15,339 nucleotides of DNA from Candidatus Zhuqueibacterota bacterium (GTDB lineage Bacteria; Zhuqueibacterota; Zhuqueibacteria; Zhuqueibacterales; Zhuqueibacteraceae). Positions 1 through 6,865 of this stretch are shown here, piece after piece. The stretch spans positions 1 through 15,339 of the forward strand of contig JABWAN010000026.1 in assembly GCA_013361015.1 (NCBI GenBank). Direction: 5' to 3'. The notes under the pieces are model-generated. The model saw nothing but the letters and a program-made list of their open reading frames with translations, was not told the DNA's origin and did not search any database. The position numbers and the translations under genes were made by a program. Position 1 is the first letter of the stretch. The number at the start of each line of letters is the position of its first letter.

Positions 1-297
1 CCTCCTAAAAAAGCCGCTATCGATCACAACGACATGCGCGCCGAATATGATTTTGCAAACATGACCGGCGGTGTGCGCGGCAAGTATTACAAAGCTTATC
101 GCGCAGGGCACACTATCAAGATTCACAAAGCCGATGGCTCAACTGTCGTGCAGCATTTCAAGCTGGAAGAGGGCGCGGTCATGTTGGAATCGGATGTGCG
201 AAAATATTTTCCCGATTCGGAGGCGGTCAACAATGCTCTGCGCTGTTTGATTCCGTTGGTTAAAAAGAGTTCTCGCGTTCGAACCAAAGCTGCTTAA
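1..297 (+). CDS. Small hypothetical protein (EYDF...VRGKYY type), probably 5'-truncated by the window edge
   Basis: The reading frame is open from base 1 to a TAA at 295-297. The first in-frame ATG is at 34 and would give 87 residues. The frame continues upstream of it (PPKKAAIDHND), so the true start may lie outside the window. The protein contains MRAEYDF, VRGKYY, a central KADGSTVV segment and PDSEAVNNALR. I recognise this layout from small uncharacterised bacterial proteins often found near toxin-antitoxin genes, and the PDSE-VN-ALR end resembles the C-termini of some antitoxins. No catalytic motif, signal peptide or membrane segment is visible. It ends 27 bases before nuoG and is co-oriented with it. 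An antitoxin role is only a guess from context; no partner toxin is visible. Confidence 0.7.
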   Translation, partial: PPKKAAIDHNDMRAEYDFANMTGGVRGKYYKAYRAGHTIKIHKADGSTVVQHFKLEEGAVMLESDVRKYFPDSEAVNNALRCLIPLVKKSSRVRTKAA

Positions 298-324
298 CCC
301 TGAACTAAACTTCTGAAAGCGTCC

Positions 325-1977
325 ATGCCCAACATCACCATAGACGGCAAACCCCTCGAAGTCGAAGCCGGCACGACCGTGATTCAAGCCGCGGAAAAGC
401 TTGGCGTCGAGATTCCGCGTTATTGCTATCATCCCGGCCTCAGCATTGTCGGCCAGTGCCGCATCTGTCTCGTTGAAATCGAAAAGATGCCCAAGCTGCA
501 AGTCGCTTGCTACACGCCCGTGGCCGAAGGCATGGTCGTGCATACGCAGAGCGAAAAGGCGCTGCGCGGCCGCAAGGACGTGCTCGAACTTTTGCTTACC
601 AATCACCCGCTCGATTGTCCGGTGTGCGATCAAGCCGGCGAATGCTGGCTGCAAGAATATTACATGCGCATCGGCCGCTACGACAGCAAGATGATCGAGG
701 ACAAAGTCAAAAAGGATAAAGCGCTCGATATCGGCCCGCACGTCATGCTCGATCAAGAACGCTGCATTCTCTGCAGCCGCTGCGTGCGCTTCTGCGATGA
801 AGTGAGCAAGACGAACGAGCTCGGCATTTTCAATCGCGGCGATCACTCGGAACTCGCTCCGTATCCCGGCAAGAAGCTCGATAATCTCTATTCGGTCAAC
901 ACCGTTGACATTTGCCCGGTCGGCGCACTCACGGAAAAAGATTTTCGCTTCGAGGCGCGCGTGTGGTATTTGGATTCGACGGATTCGATTTGCGCGGGCT
1001 GCAGCACGGGCTGCAATATTCAAATTCACGCGAACAACGAGCGCAAGCACCATGCAGAGGGCCGTCGCGTCGTGCGCCTCAAGCCGCGCTTCAATCTCGA
1101 AGTCAACCAATGGTGGATGTGCGACATTGGCCGCTATAGTTATAAGAAAGTTGATGATCCCTCACGCATCACCGCACCGATGATGAAGAACGGCGACCAG
1201 TGGGTGGAAACTTCATGGGACGTCGCGCTCGAAGCCGTCGCACAGAAAGTCAAAGCTGCGAGCAAAGACGCGATTGGCATTCTCGCCTCGCCGCAAATGA
1301 CGAATGAAGATTTGTTCGTACTCAAAAATTTTGCAGACAAGTTGGGCGTCACAAATCTCGCCGCGACCGTGACGCCGAAACAAACGCCGTCGCACGATGA
1401 CCTCCTGCTCAAGGCCGATCGCAATCCCAACACGCGCGGCGCGGCATTGCTCGGCTTTGATGTAAATGGCGAAGTCACTCGTGAGTTGCTCAAGAAGAAG
1501 CTCGGCGTGCTTTTCATCTTCCATCATGATTTGCACGAAGGCTTCGATGCCAATGAGTTGAAAGCTTTGCAAAACGTTGCGACTATCGTGTTCATCGGCA
1601 CGAATCAAAACGCCACGAGCAATCTCGCGCACATCGTTTTGCCTGCTGCAGCTTGGGTGGAAAAAGAAGGCTCGTTTACGAACTTCGCCGACCGCGTGCA
1701 GCGCATTCGCAAAGCGGTCGAGCCGCTCGGCGATGCCCAGCCCGTGTGGATGATCATCAAAAAGCTTGGGCGTTTGTTGAATGTCTCCGTGCCCGCGGTG
1801 GAAGCCGAAGACGTTTTCAAAACACTCGCGCGTGAAGTGAAGCCGTTCGCGGGATTGAGCTATGAAGCCCTCGGCGAAGAAGGCATTAAACTCGGCGAAG
1901 ATCCGCAAGCGAAAATCGCCGCGCGCAAATTGAACAAAGTGCCGGACAAGCTGCGCCTCATTTCGATTTTTGAGTGA
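325..1977 (+). CDS. nuoG: NADH-quinone oxidoreductase subunit G, compact form
   Basis: This is the large iron-sulfur subunit of the peripheral arm of complex I; it passes electrons from the NADH module toward NuoI and NuoB. The N-terminus is a 2Fe-2S ferredoxin domain with Cys34, 45, 48 and 62 (N1b). The His-Cys motif HPLDCPVCDQAGEC gives His94, Cys98, 101 and 107 (N5). Cys147, 150, 153 and 197 fit N4. Cys223, 226, 230 and 266 fit the extra N7 cluster known in E. coli and Thermus. The rest is a degenerate molybdopterin-oxidoreductase-like domain ending in the family segment IVLPAAAWVEKEGSFTN. At 550 residues it is much shorter than the usual 680-900, and the shortening falls in this C-terminal domain. 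No in-frame stop or frameshift is seen. The ATG at 325 gives the full ferredoxin domain; no good ribosome binding site precedes it. Confidence 0.95.
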   Translation: MPNITIDGKPLEVEAGTTVIQAAEKLGVEIPRYCYHPGLSIVGQCRICLVEIEKMPKLQVACYTPVAEGMVVHTQSEKALRGRKDVLELLLTNHPLDCPVCDQAGECWLQEYYMRIGRYDSKMIEDKVKKDKALDIGPHVMLDQERCILCSRCVRFCDEVSKTNELGIFNRGDHSELAPYPGKKLDNLYSVNTVDICPVGALTEKDFRFEARVWYLDSTDSICAGCSTGCNIQIHANNERKHHAEGRRVVRLKPRFNLEVNQWWMCDIGRYSYKKVDDPSRITAPMMKNGDQWVETSWDVALEAVAQKVKAASKDAIGILASPQMTNEDLFVLKNFADKLGVTNLAATVTPKQTPSHDDLLLKADRNPNTRGAALLGFDVNGEVTRELLKKKLGVLFIFHHDLHEGFDANELKALQNVATIVFIGTNQNATSNLAHIVLPAAAWVEKEGSFTNFADRVQRIRKAVEPLGDAQPVWMIIKKLGRLLNVSVPAVEAEDVFKTLAREVKPFAGLSYEALGEEGIKLGEDPQAKIAARKLNKVPDKLRLISIFE

Positions 1978-2004
1978 TGATTTGATTGAAAACGCCGCTC
2001 GCAT

Positions 2005-2093
2005 TGTCATTCTGCAAGAATCTTTTCTAGTGCTCGGCACACATCGAAAAAAGAGGCTCGGGTAACACGTAAAAAGATTCCTCCTGAATGACA
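2005..2093. repeat. Long imperfect inverted repeat between nuoG and nuoH (MITE/REP-like)
   Basis: The left arm 2005-2026 begins TGTCATTCTGCAAGAATC. The right arm 2072-2093 is its reverse complement at 19 of 22 positions. The 45-base interior contains a small GTGC-TCG-GCAC hairpin at about 2030-2040. There is no coding potential. Arms of this kind, ending in TGTCATTC and facing each other, look like a dispersed palindromic element, but only one copy is in this window. It could fold in the nuoG-nuoH transcript and affect expression of nuoH. It is not a classical terminator because no T-run follows. Confidence 0.6.
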
Positions 2094-2117
2094 CGTAACT
2101 TTACATTTGGATAAACC

Positions 2118-3200
2118 ATGTTTGAAATCACCGCCACGCTTCTAAAAATTTTCTTCTTCATTCTCATCTTCGTGTTCAACACCGCGGCGTTGCTCACGTG
2201 GGTGGAACGCAAGCAGAGCGCGCTGATGCAAGATCGCGTCGGCGCGAATCGTGCCACGATTTTCGGCCTGCGCGTCTTCGGCTTGTTCCACATTGCCGCG
2301 GACTCGCTGAAGATGTTCTTCAAAGAAGACTATCGCCCGCAAGGCGCCGAGAAATTTTTATTCTCCTTTGCGCCCGGCCTCGGCATGTTCTTCGCAACCG
2401 TTGCGTTCGCCGCGATTCCATTCGCGGACACGCTCATCGTCGGCGGCAAAGAAGTCGTGATGCAAGTTGCCTCGCTCAATGTCGGCATCTTGTATGTATT
2501 CGCACTCATGTCCATGGCGGTTTATGGCGTGGTGCTCGGCTCCTGGGCTTCGAACAACAATTATGCGCTCATCGGCGGCTTGCGCGCCTCCGCGCAAATG
2601 ATTTCGTATGAAGTTGCCATCGGCGTTTCGATCATTGGCGTGCTCATGGTTTATCAGAGCGTTGATCTGCAACACATCGTGCGCGCGCAAGGCGAGTTGT
2701 GGTTCGGCTGGCTTCCCAAGTGGGGCTTGTTCGTGCAGCCCATCGGCTTTCTGCTCTTTCTCACCACCGGTATCGCGGAATCCAAACGCATTCCCTTCGA
2801 TGCGCCCGAAGGCGAAAGCGAAATCATCGGCTATCACGTCGAGTTCAGCAGCATGCGCTTCGGCATGTACTTCTTGACGGACCTTATCGAGACCGTTCTC
2901 ATCGGTGCGATTACAGTTACGCTCTTTCTCGGCGGCTGGCAAGTGCCGTATTTGATGCCCGACGGTTTTCATTTTCCTTGGGGCACGACGCTCGAATTGT
3001 CGAATCTCACTGTGACCATTCTCCAATTTTTGAGCTTCTCGCTCAAGATTGCGGTGCTCATGTGGTTCATGATGATCATTCGTTGGACGCTCCCGCGTTT
3101 TCGTTATGATCAAGTCATGTTCCTCGGCTGGAAAATTCTATTGCCCGTCGCGCTCGCAAATATCGTGATCACCGCGGCGGTGATTCTCCTTTTGGAGTGA
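2118..3200 (+). CDS. nuoH: NADH-quinone oxidoreductase subunit H
   Basis: This membrane subunit of complex I connects the peripheral arm to the proton-pumping arm and forms part of the quinone chamber. It has 360 residues, normal for the family. Family signatures are visible: WVERKQSALMQDRVGANR at 28-45, RASAQMISYE at 156-165, and the acidic loop RIPFDAPEGESEIIGYH at 224-240. About eight hydrophobic membrane segments are present, including residues 8-27, 85-103, 119-141, 165-179, 203-219, 257-273, 301-322 and 338-358. The ATG at 2118 starts at the usual point just before the first membrane helix. It follows nuoG by 140 bases, most of which is the inverted repeat. A Shine-Dalgarno sequence is weak or absent. 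Confidence 0.96.
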   Translation: MFEITATLLKIFFFILIFVFNTAALLTWVERKQSALMQDRVGANRATIFGLRVFGLFHIAADSLKMFFKEDYRPQGAEKFLFSFAPGLGMFFATVAFAAIPFADTLIVGGKEVVMQVASLNVGILYVFALMSMAVYGVVLGSWASNNNYALIGGLRASAQMISYEVAIGVSIIGVLMVYQSVDLQHIVRAQGELWFGWLPKWGLFVQPIGFLLFLTTGIAESKRIPFDAPEGESEIIGYHVEFSSMRFGMYFLTDLIETVLIGAITVTLFLGGWQVPYLMPDGFHFPWGTTLELSNLTVTILQFLSFSLKIAVLMWFMMIIRWTLPRFRYDQVMFLGWKILLPVALANIVITAAVILLLE

Positions 3201-3212
3201 GGGATTGACCGA

Positions 3213-3355
3213 GTGGTGGATTAGTGGACTGATGGAGTAATGGAGTTGTGGAGCGAAGGCGAGATGCGTACTCGATTCTCGGTCCCAATCTCCACAGTGG
3301 TAACGAGGAACCAAAGCAATCAACCAGCAACAAATAACCAGCATCCAGCAACCAG
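3213..3355. other. Low-complexity nuoH-nuoI spacer with degenerate GTGGA-type and CCAGCA-type repeats
   Basis: The 158-base spacer has no credible gene. Bases 3213-3253 are an imperfect run of 7-8 base units of the form GTGGATTA / GTGGACTGA / TGGAGTAA / TGGAGTTG. Bases 3321-3355 repeat CCAGCA/AACCAG several times, up to the nuoI start codon. TGTGGAG at 3247-3253 can pair with CTCCACA at 3290-3296. There is no ribosome binding site before nuoI, so the CCAGCA tract replaces the usual leader. Confidence 0.45.
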
Positions 3356-3358
3356 ACT

Positions 3359-3907
3359 ATGAACGTTCACGACAAATATAAACCGCTTACCTTTTGGGAA
3401 CGCACCTATCTCCCGCGCATTTGGGACGGGCTTGCGCTCACCATGCGCCGATTCTTTTTCAACCTATGGCATTTCACGCTCGCGAGCATGGGCGTGAAGC
3501 GCGAGTGGAAAGGCGCAGTCACGGTTCAGTATCCCGAAGTGCGGCGGCTCTTTTGGCCGCGTTTGCGCACGTTGCATCGCCTCACCAAGCGCGAAGACGG
3601 CACGCCGCGTTGCGTCGCGTGTATGATGTGCGAGACCGTTTGTCCGGCGAAGTGCATTTACATCGTCGCGGGCGAGCGGCCGGAGAAGCAGATCGAAAAA
3701 TTTCCCGTCAAGTTCGATATCGATCTCGGCAAGTGCGTGTTCTGCGGCTATTGCGTGGAAGCCTGTCCGGAAGACGCGATTCGCATGGACACCGGCGTGC
3801 TTGAAATTTCCGCGTACTCGCGCAACGCCATGCTGCTCAATCGCGATACGCTGCTGAGCTTCGAACCGAAGAAGGAATACTACGTCGCGCGCCCGGATTT
3901 GGCGTGA
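3359..3907 (+). CDS. nuoI: NADH-quinone oxidoreductase subunit I (first paralogue)
   Basis: This is the 2x[4Fe-4S] ferredoxin-like subunit that relays electrons between NuoG and NuoB in the peripheral arm. It has 182 residues. The first cluster motif CVACMMCETVCP supplies Cys85, 88, 91 and 95. The second, CVFCGYCVEACP, supplies Cys126, 129, 132 and 136. Following the second motif, EDAIRMDTGVLE and the C-terminal AMLLNRDTLL are typical of the family. The N-terminus carries an amphipathic segment (about 14-46) that lies on the membrane next to NuoH. It closes the nuoG-nuoH-nuoI block and is followed 31 bases later by the R-M methyltransferase. It differs strongly from the second NuoI at 7954. 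Confidence 0.94.
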   Translation: MNVHDKYKPLTFWERTYLPRIWDGLALTMRRFFFNLWHFTLASMGVKREWKGAVTVQYPEVRRLFWPRLRTLHRLTKREDGTPRCVACMMCETVCPAKCIYIVAGERPEKQIEKFPVKFDIDLGKCVFCGYCVEACPEDAIRMDTGVLEISAYSRNAMLLNRDTLLSFEPKKEYYVARPDLA

Positions 3908-3938
3908 GCACAAGTATGTTTCCGTGAAGGTGATAGCT

Positions 3939-4874
3939 ATGTTTAAAAACATAAAACTCTCACAAATATTTAGCTTGTCCGAGCGAGCAGTGGTGCACTC
4001 CGGTGATTGCTTGGAACTGTTGAAAATCATTCCTGATGGTGCGATGCAGTTGATCGTGACCTCTCCGCCCTACAACCTCGGCAAGGAATATGAACGAAAG
4101 CTCAAGCTGGAAGAATATCTCGAGCAGCAAAAAACGGTGATAAGTGAGTGTGTGAGAACTTTATCCGAACGCGGGAGCATATGCTGGCAAGTTGGGAATC
4201 ACGTCGATAATGGTGCGATTATACCATTGGATTCGGTGTTGTATCCGATCTTCAAGGATTCCGGCTTGAAGATGCGCAATCGTATCATTTGGCATTTTGA
4301 ACACGGCTTGCACTGCTCACGCAGATTTTCCGGACGCTATGAGACAATCATTTGGTTTACCAAGTCGGATGATTATGTTTTCAATCTTGACCCGGTCCGT
4401 GTCCCGCAGAAATACCCTGGCAAAAAGTATTTCAAAGGACCGAAGGCGGGGCAATATTCGTCGAATCCTTTGGGCAAGAATCCTGGCGATCTGTGGGTGA
4501 TCCCGAACGTCAAAAACAACCATGTCGAAAAGACGCTTCATCCTTGTCAATTCCCGGTTGAGCTCGTGGAGAGGCTGGTGCTTTCCATGTCGAACGAGGA
4601 CGATTGGGTACTAGACCCGTTTTTAGGCGTGGGTTCAACCATCGTCGCGGCGCTCAGACACAATCGTCGTGGTGTGGGCGCCGAGGTTATGCCGCAATAT
4701 GTCAAAATCGCGGCCGAGCGCATCAAATCCACTGTTGCTGGAAATTTGAAAACTCGCCCGATGCACAAGCCGGTTTATGATCCCAAGGAAGCGGGAAATC
4801 GTTTGACCATTGCGCCTTGGACGGTTCAGTCAACGAGTCAGCAAACCAGTTTATTGGATGAAGCACTGTCTTAA
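3939..4874 (+). CDS. Type II DNA methyltransferase, beta class (N4-cytosine/N6-adenine)
   Basis: This is the modification half of a restriction-modification pair; it transfers a methyl group from SAM to an exocyclic amino group in the recognition site. From the ATG at 3939 the protein has 311 residues. The catalytic motif IV, TSPPYNLG (41-48), precedes the SAM motif DPFLGVGST (226-234), which is the beta-class order. A serine in SPPY is common in N4-cytosine enzymes. HPCQFPVELVERLV (about 201-214) leads into the SAM fold, also typical. I chose ATG 3939 over the in-frame GTG at 3924 because AAGGTGAT (3927-3934) is well placed as its ribosome binding site. The endonuclease gene follows 19 bases downstream. 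The recognition sequence cannot be read from sequence alone; the partner suggests a GATC-centred site. The pair separates nuoI from nuoB. Confidence 0.9.
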   Translation: MFKNIKLSQIFSLSERAVVHSGDCLELLKIIPDGAMQLIVTSPPYNLGKEYERKLKLEEYLEQQKTVISECVRTLSERGSICWQVGNHVDNGAIIPLDSVLYPIFKDSGLKMRNRIIWHFEHGLHCSRRFSGRYETIIWFTKSDDYVFNLDPVRVPQKYPGKKYFKGPKAGQYSSNPLGKNPGDLWVIPNVKNNHVEKTLHPCQFPVELVERLVLSMSNEDDWVLDPFLGVGSTIVAALRHNRRGVGAEVMPQYVKIAAERIKSTVAGNLKTRPMHKPVYDPKEAGNRLTIAPWTVQSTSQQTSLLDEALS

Positions 4875-4893
4875 GTGATGAGGCGGGCGACAA

Positions 4894-5526
4894 ATGAAAA
4901 TTGTCGAAACTTATTCTCATCTCAATGGCGAAGAATATCTTCTTGTTCATCATGCAGAAATATACGACGAAATCAAACAGGTCATCGCTCAAGTTCAAGC
5001 CTCGAGATTTTTGACCAAGCAGAGCAAAGAAAAAACGATGCGAGGCAAACAGCTTTTCGATCCGAAGGCGATCAACGCCGAGTTTCGGCGCTTGTTCGGC
5101 GCCGCGGGTTGGAAGGAATCGCGCTATCAGTATTATGTGACCACAAACAGAAAATACCTTCAAGACATTATCAACCTTCCGTTGCAGCAGCAAAAACGAT
5201 ATTTGATGGAACAAGGCGTCGAAGTCCCGATTCTTTCTTACAAACAAACGGATTTCGTTAAGAGCCGTATCGCAATTGAAGTGCAATTCGGAAAGTATGC
5301 GTTTGTAGCTTTTGATCTGTTTGTCAAGCATCTTTTATTCTACAGCGGCGACATTATCAATGTCGGAATCGAAGTTCTGCCGGTCAAAGCCATGGCCTCC
5401 GATCCTTTGGGAGGCCGGTTGATGTCAACTGGAGTTGCATATTACGAGGGCGAAGTCTACAATATTTTGCGACATGGCCGCAATAGCCCGCCTGTGCCGT
5501 TATTGATCATGGGTATTGCGCCTTGA
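4894..5526 (+). CDS. Restriction endonuclease, BglII/BstYI family
   Basis: This is the restriction half of the pair; it cleaves unmodified DNA. It has 210 residues, close to BglII and BstYI. The segment around 120-135 reads KQTDFVKSRIAIEVQFGK, with Asp120, Glu129 and Gln131. The Asp-x8-Glu-x-Gln spacing is that of the BglII (Asp84/Glu93/Gln95) and BstYI active sites, where Gln replaces the usual Lys. It is followed by YAFVAFDLFVKHLLFYSG and VGIEVLP, also characteristic. GAGGCGGG at about 4880-4887 is a good ribosome binding site for ATG 4894. The known members cut AGATCT or RGATCY and pair with N4-cytosine methylases, consistent with the SPPY methylase next to it. Family assignment is from motif memory; specificity is inferred. 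Confidence 0.85.
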   Translation: MKIVETYSHLNGEEYLLVHHAEIYDEIKQVIAQVQASRFLTKQSKEKTMRGKQLFDPKAINAEFRRLFGAAGWKESRYQYYVTTNRKYLQDIINLPLQQQKRYLMEQGVEVPILSYKQTDFVKSRIAIEVQFGKYAFVAFDLFVKHLLFYSGDIINVGIEVLPVKAMASDPLGGRLMSTGVAYYEGEVYNILRHGRNSPPVPLLIMGIAP

Positions 5527-5679
5527 GCCGGATTTTCAAGCTTGCGCTTCCTACCTTGTTTCTCTATATTGCGACGCTTCAAAACGCTTTTGCACAACTC
5601 TGTTTGGCATTGTGCTAGCGTCACTTACTGTGCTTGCATTCTCGTTCGATCAACGTACTCGTTGTGCAACCAGGATCGC
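5527..5679. other. Spacer between the endonuclease and nuoB; possible promoter region
   Basis: The 162-base gap up to nuoB has no supported gene. It is the most likely place for a promoter restarting the nuo genes after the inserted R-M pair, but no convincing -35/-10 pair can be picked by eye. Confidence 0.3.
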
Positions 5680-5684
5680 GGAGG
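5680..5684 (+). promoter_or_regulatory. Ribosome binding site that fixes the nuoB start
   Basis: GGAGG lies four bases before the ATG at 5689. It selects that start over an upstream in-frame ATG at 5542, whose 49-residue extension (rich in Cys and Arg, low in family similarity) has no counterpart in NuoB. Confidence 0.8.
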
Positions 5685-5688
5685 AAAA

Positions 5689-6234
5689 ATGTCTCATCCC
5701 ACCCAGCCTTTTCTGCAAAAAGAAAAACGTTTTATCGAAGAAGGCCGCTACGGCGATAACGTCATCATCACTTCGATCGATGCGCTGCTGAACTGGGGGC
5801 GTCTCTCTTCGGTTTGGCCCATGACTTTCGGTTTGGCGTGTTGCGCTATCGAGATGATGGCGGTCAGCGCTTCGAAGTATGATATCGACCGCTTTGGCGC
5901 CGGTGTGTTTCGTCCGAGTCCGAGGCAATCCGATCTCATGATCGTCGCAGGCACGGTCACCATCAAAATGGCGCAGCGCGTAAAGACGCTCTACGACCAA
6001 ATGCCGGAGCCGAAGTACGTCATGTCCATGGGAAGTTGTGCGACCTGCGGCGGCCCGTATTGGAAGCACGGTTATCACGTGCTCAAAGGCGTGGACAAAA
6101 TCGTTCCAGTGGATATCTACGTGCAAGGCTGCCCGCCGCGGCCCGAGGCGTTGCTCGATGGTTTGCTCAAGCTGCAAGAAAAAATTCGCCGCGAAAGCCA
6201 CATCAAACGCAAACTTACGGAGGCTGTGCGCTAA
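5689..6234 (+). CDS. nuoB: NADH-quinone oxidoreductase subunit B
   Basis: This subunit holds cluster N2, the final electron donor to quinone, at the NuoB-NuoD interface. It has 181 residues. The N2 ligands are visible: the tandem Cys51-Cys52 in GLACCAIEMM, Cys117 in SMGSCATCGG and Cys148 in VQGCPPRPE. FRPSPRQSDLMIVAGTV (74-90) is the conserved core. The start is set by a strong GGAGG. Its stop codon overlaps the nuoC start (TAATG), so nuoB and nuoC are translationally coupled, the only undisturbed nuo junction in the window. NuoA, which usually precedes NuoB, is absent; the R-M pair lies there instead. Confidence 0.96.
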   Translation: MSHPTQPFLQKEKRFIEEGRYGDNVIITSIDALLNWGRLSSVWPMTFGLACCAIEMMAVSASKYDIDRFGAGVFRPSPRQSDLMIVAGTVTIKMAQRVKTLYDQMPEPKYVMSMGSCATCGGPYWKHGYHVLKGVDKIVPVDIYVQGCPPRPEALLDGLLKLQEKIRRESHIKRKLTEAVR

Positions 6235-6839
6235 TGACTGCCGCTGACATTGTTCAAAAATTGCGCGACCGGTTCGGCGATAAAATTTTGGCGTTCGATG
6301 AGAAGGCCCTCGATCCGGTGGTGAAAGTCGCGCCGCAAGCCGTGCATGAAGTCTGCAAATTTTTGAAAGACGAGCCGGATTTGTATTTCGATATGTGCCA
6401 CGATCTCGCGGGCTATGATCTCGGCGCCGGTAAAGAGCTTGGCGTGATCTATCATCTGTTCTCGTTCAAACACAAGCATTGGTTCACCGTGAAAACCGAA
6501 CTGCCGCGCGAGCACGCGCACCTGCCGAGCGTATCTTTGCTATGGCGCACCGCAGAGTGGCACGAACGCGAAGCTTACGATCTCTTTGGGATCACGTTCG
6601 ACGGTAACATTGATTTGCGACGGATTCTGTGCCCGGACGATTGGGAAGGCTGGCCGTTGCGCAAAGATTACAAAGTGCAGGAATACTATCACGGTATTCG
6701 CGTGCCTTATGATGAAGATTGGAGCCAGTTTGATACACTGGCCGTGAATCCCGACCGCGGGCATTACGTGTTTGCGTTTGAAAAGAAATTGCCGGTGGTG
6801 AATGAGAATGGCAAGTCCGCAGAGAAGGCGGCGCAATAG
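6234..6839 (+). CDS. nuoC: NADH-quinone oxidoreductase subunit C
   Basis: This is the 30-kDa-type subunit of the peripheral arm that packs against NuoD and NuoB. It has 201 residues. The family signature is clear: WHEREAYDLFGITFDG at 109-124, LRRILCPDDWEGWPLRKDY at about 128-146. The N-terminal part has the HLFSFKHKHWFTVKTELPRE beta-sheet segment near 74-93. I placed the start at ATG 6234, overlapping the nuoB stop by one base, with GGAGG at 6219-6223 upstream; the longer open frame from 6036 is only the shadow of nuoB. NuoC and NuoD are separate genes here, unlike the NuoCD fusion of E. coli. Confidence 0.96.
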   Translation: MTAADIVQKLRDRFGDKILAFDEKALDPVVKVAPQAVHEVCKFLKDEPDLYFDMCHDLAGYDLGAGKELGVIYHLFSFKHKHWFTVKTELPREHAHLPSVSLLWRTAEWHEREAYDLFGITFDGNIDLRRILCPDDWEGWPLRKDYKVQEYYHGIRVPYDEDWSQFDTLAVNPDRGHYVFAFEKKLPVVNENGKSAEKAAQ

Positions 6840-6865
6840 GGGGCGCACAACAACGCCTTCAAATT

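Noticed and set aside
22..33. 12-base word GATCACAACGAC shared with 14187-14198
   Set aside because: Flanks are unrelated and a single 12-base match in 15 kb is not strong enough for a repeat element.
139..1110. Long minus-strand open frame (323 codons) antisense to nuoG, and similar ones at 1213-2094, 2358-3113, 9429-10730 and 12711-13661
   Set aside because: They mirror well-supported plus-strand nuo and ETF-QO genes, have low-complexity composition typical of shadow frames and show no family motif.
3924..3938. GTG start for the methyltransferase
   Set aside because: It lacks a ribosome binding site of its own, and the bases it would include form the site for ATG 3939.
5605..5619. Sigma-54-like GG-N10-GC promoter before nuoB
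   Set aside because: Only part of the consensus fits (TGGCA, then TAGC in place of TTGC), and such matches arise by chance; no activator site is visible.
5542..5688. N-terminal extension of nuoB by 49 residues
   Set aside because: The extension has no NuoB similarity and the internal ATG at 5689 has a strong GGAGG at the right distance.
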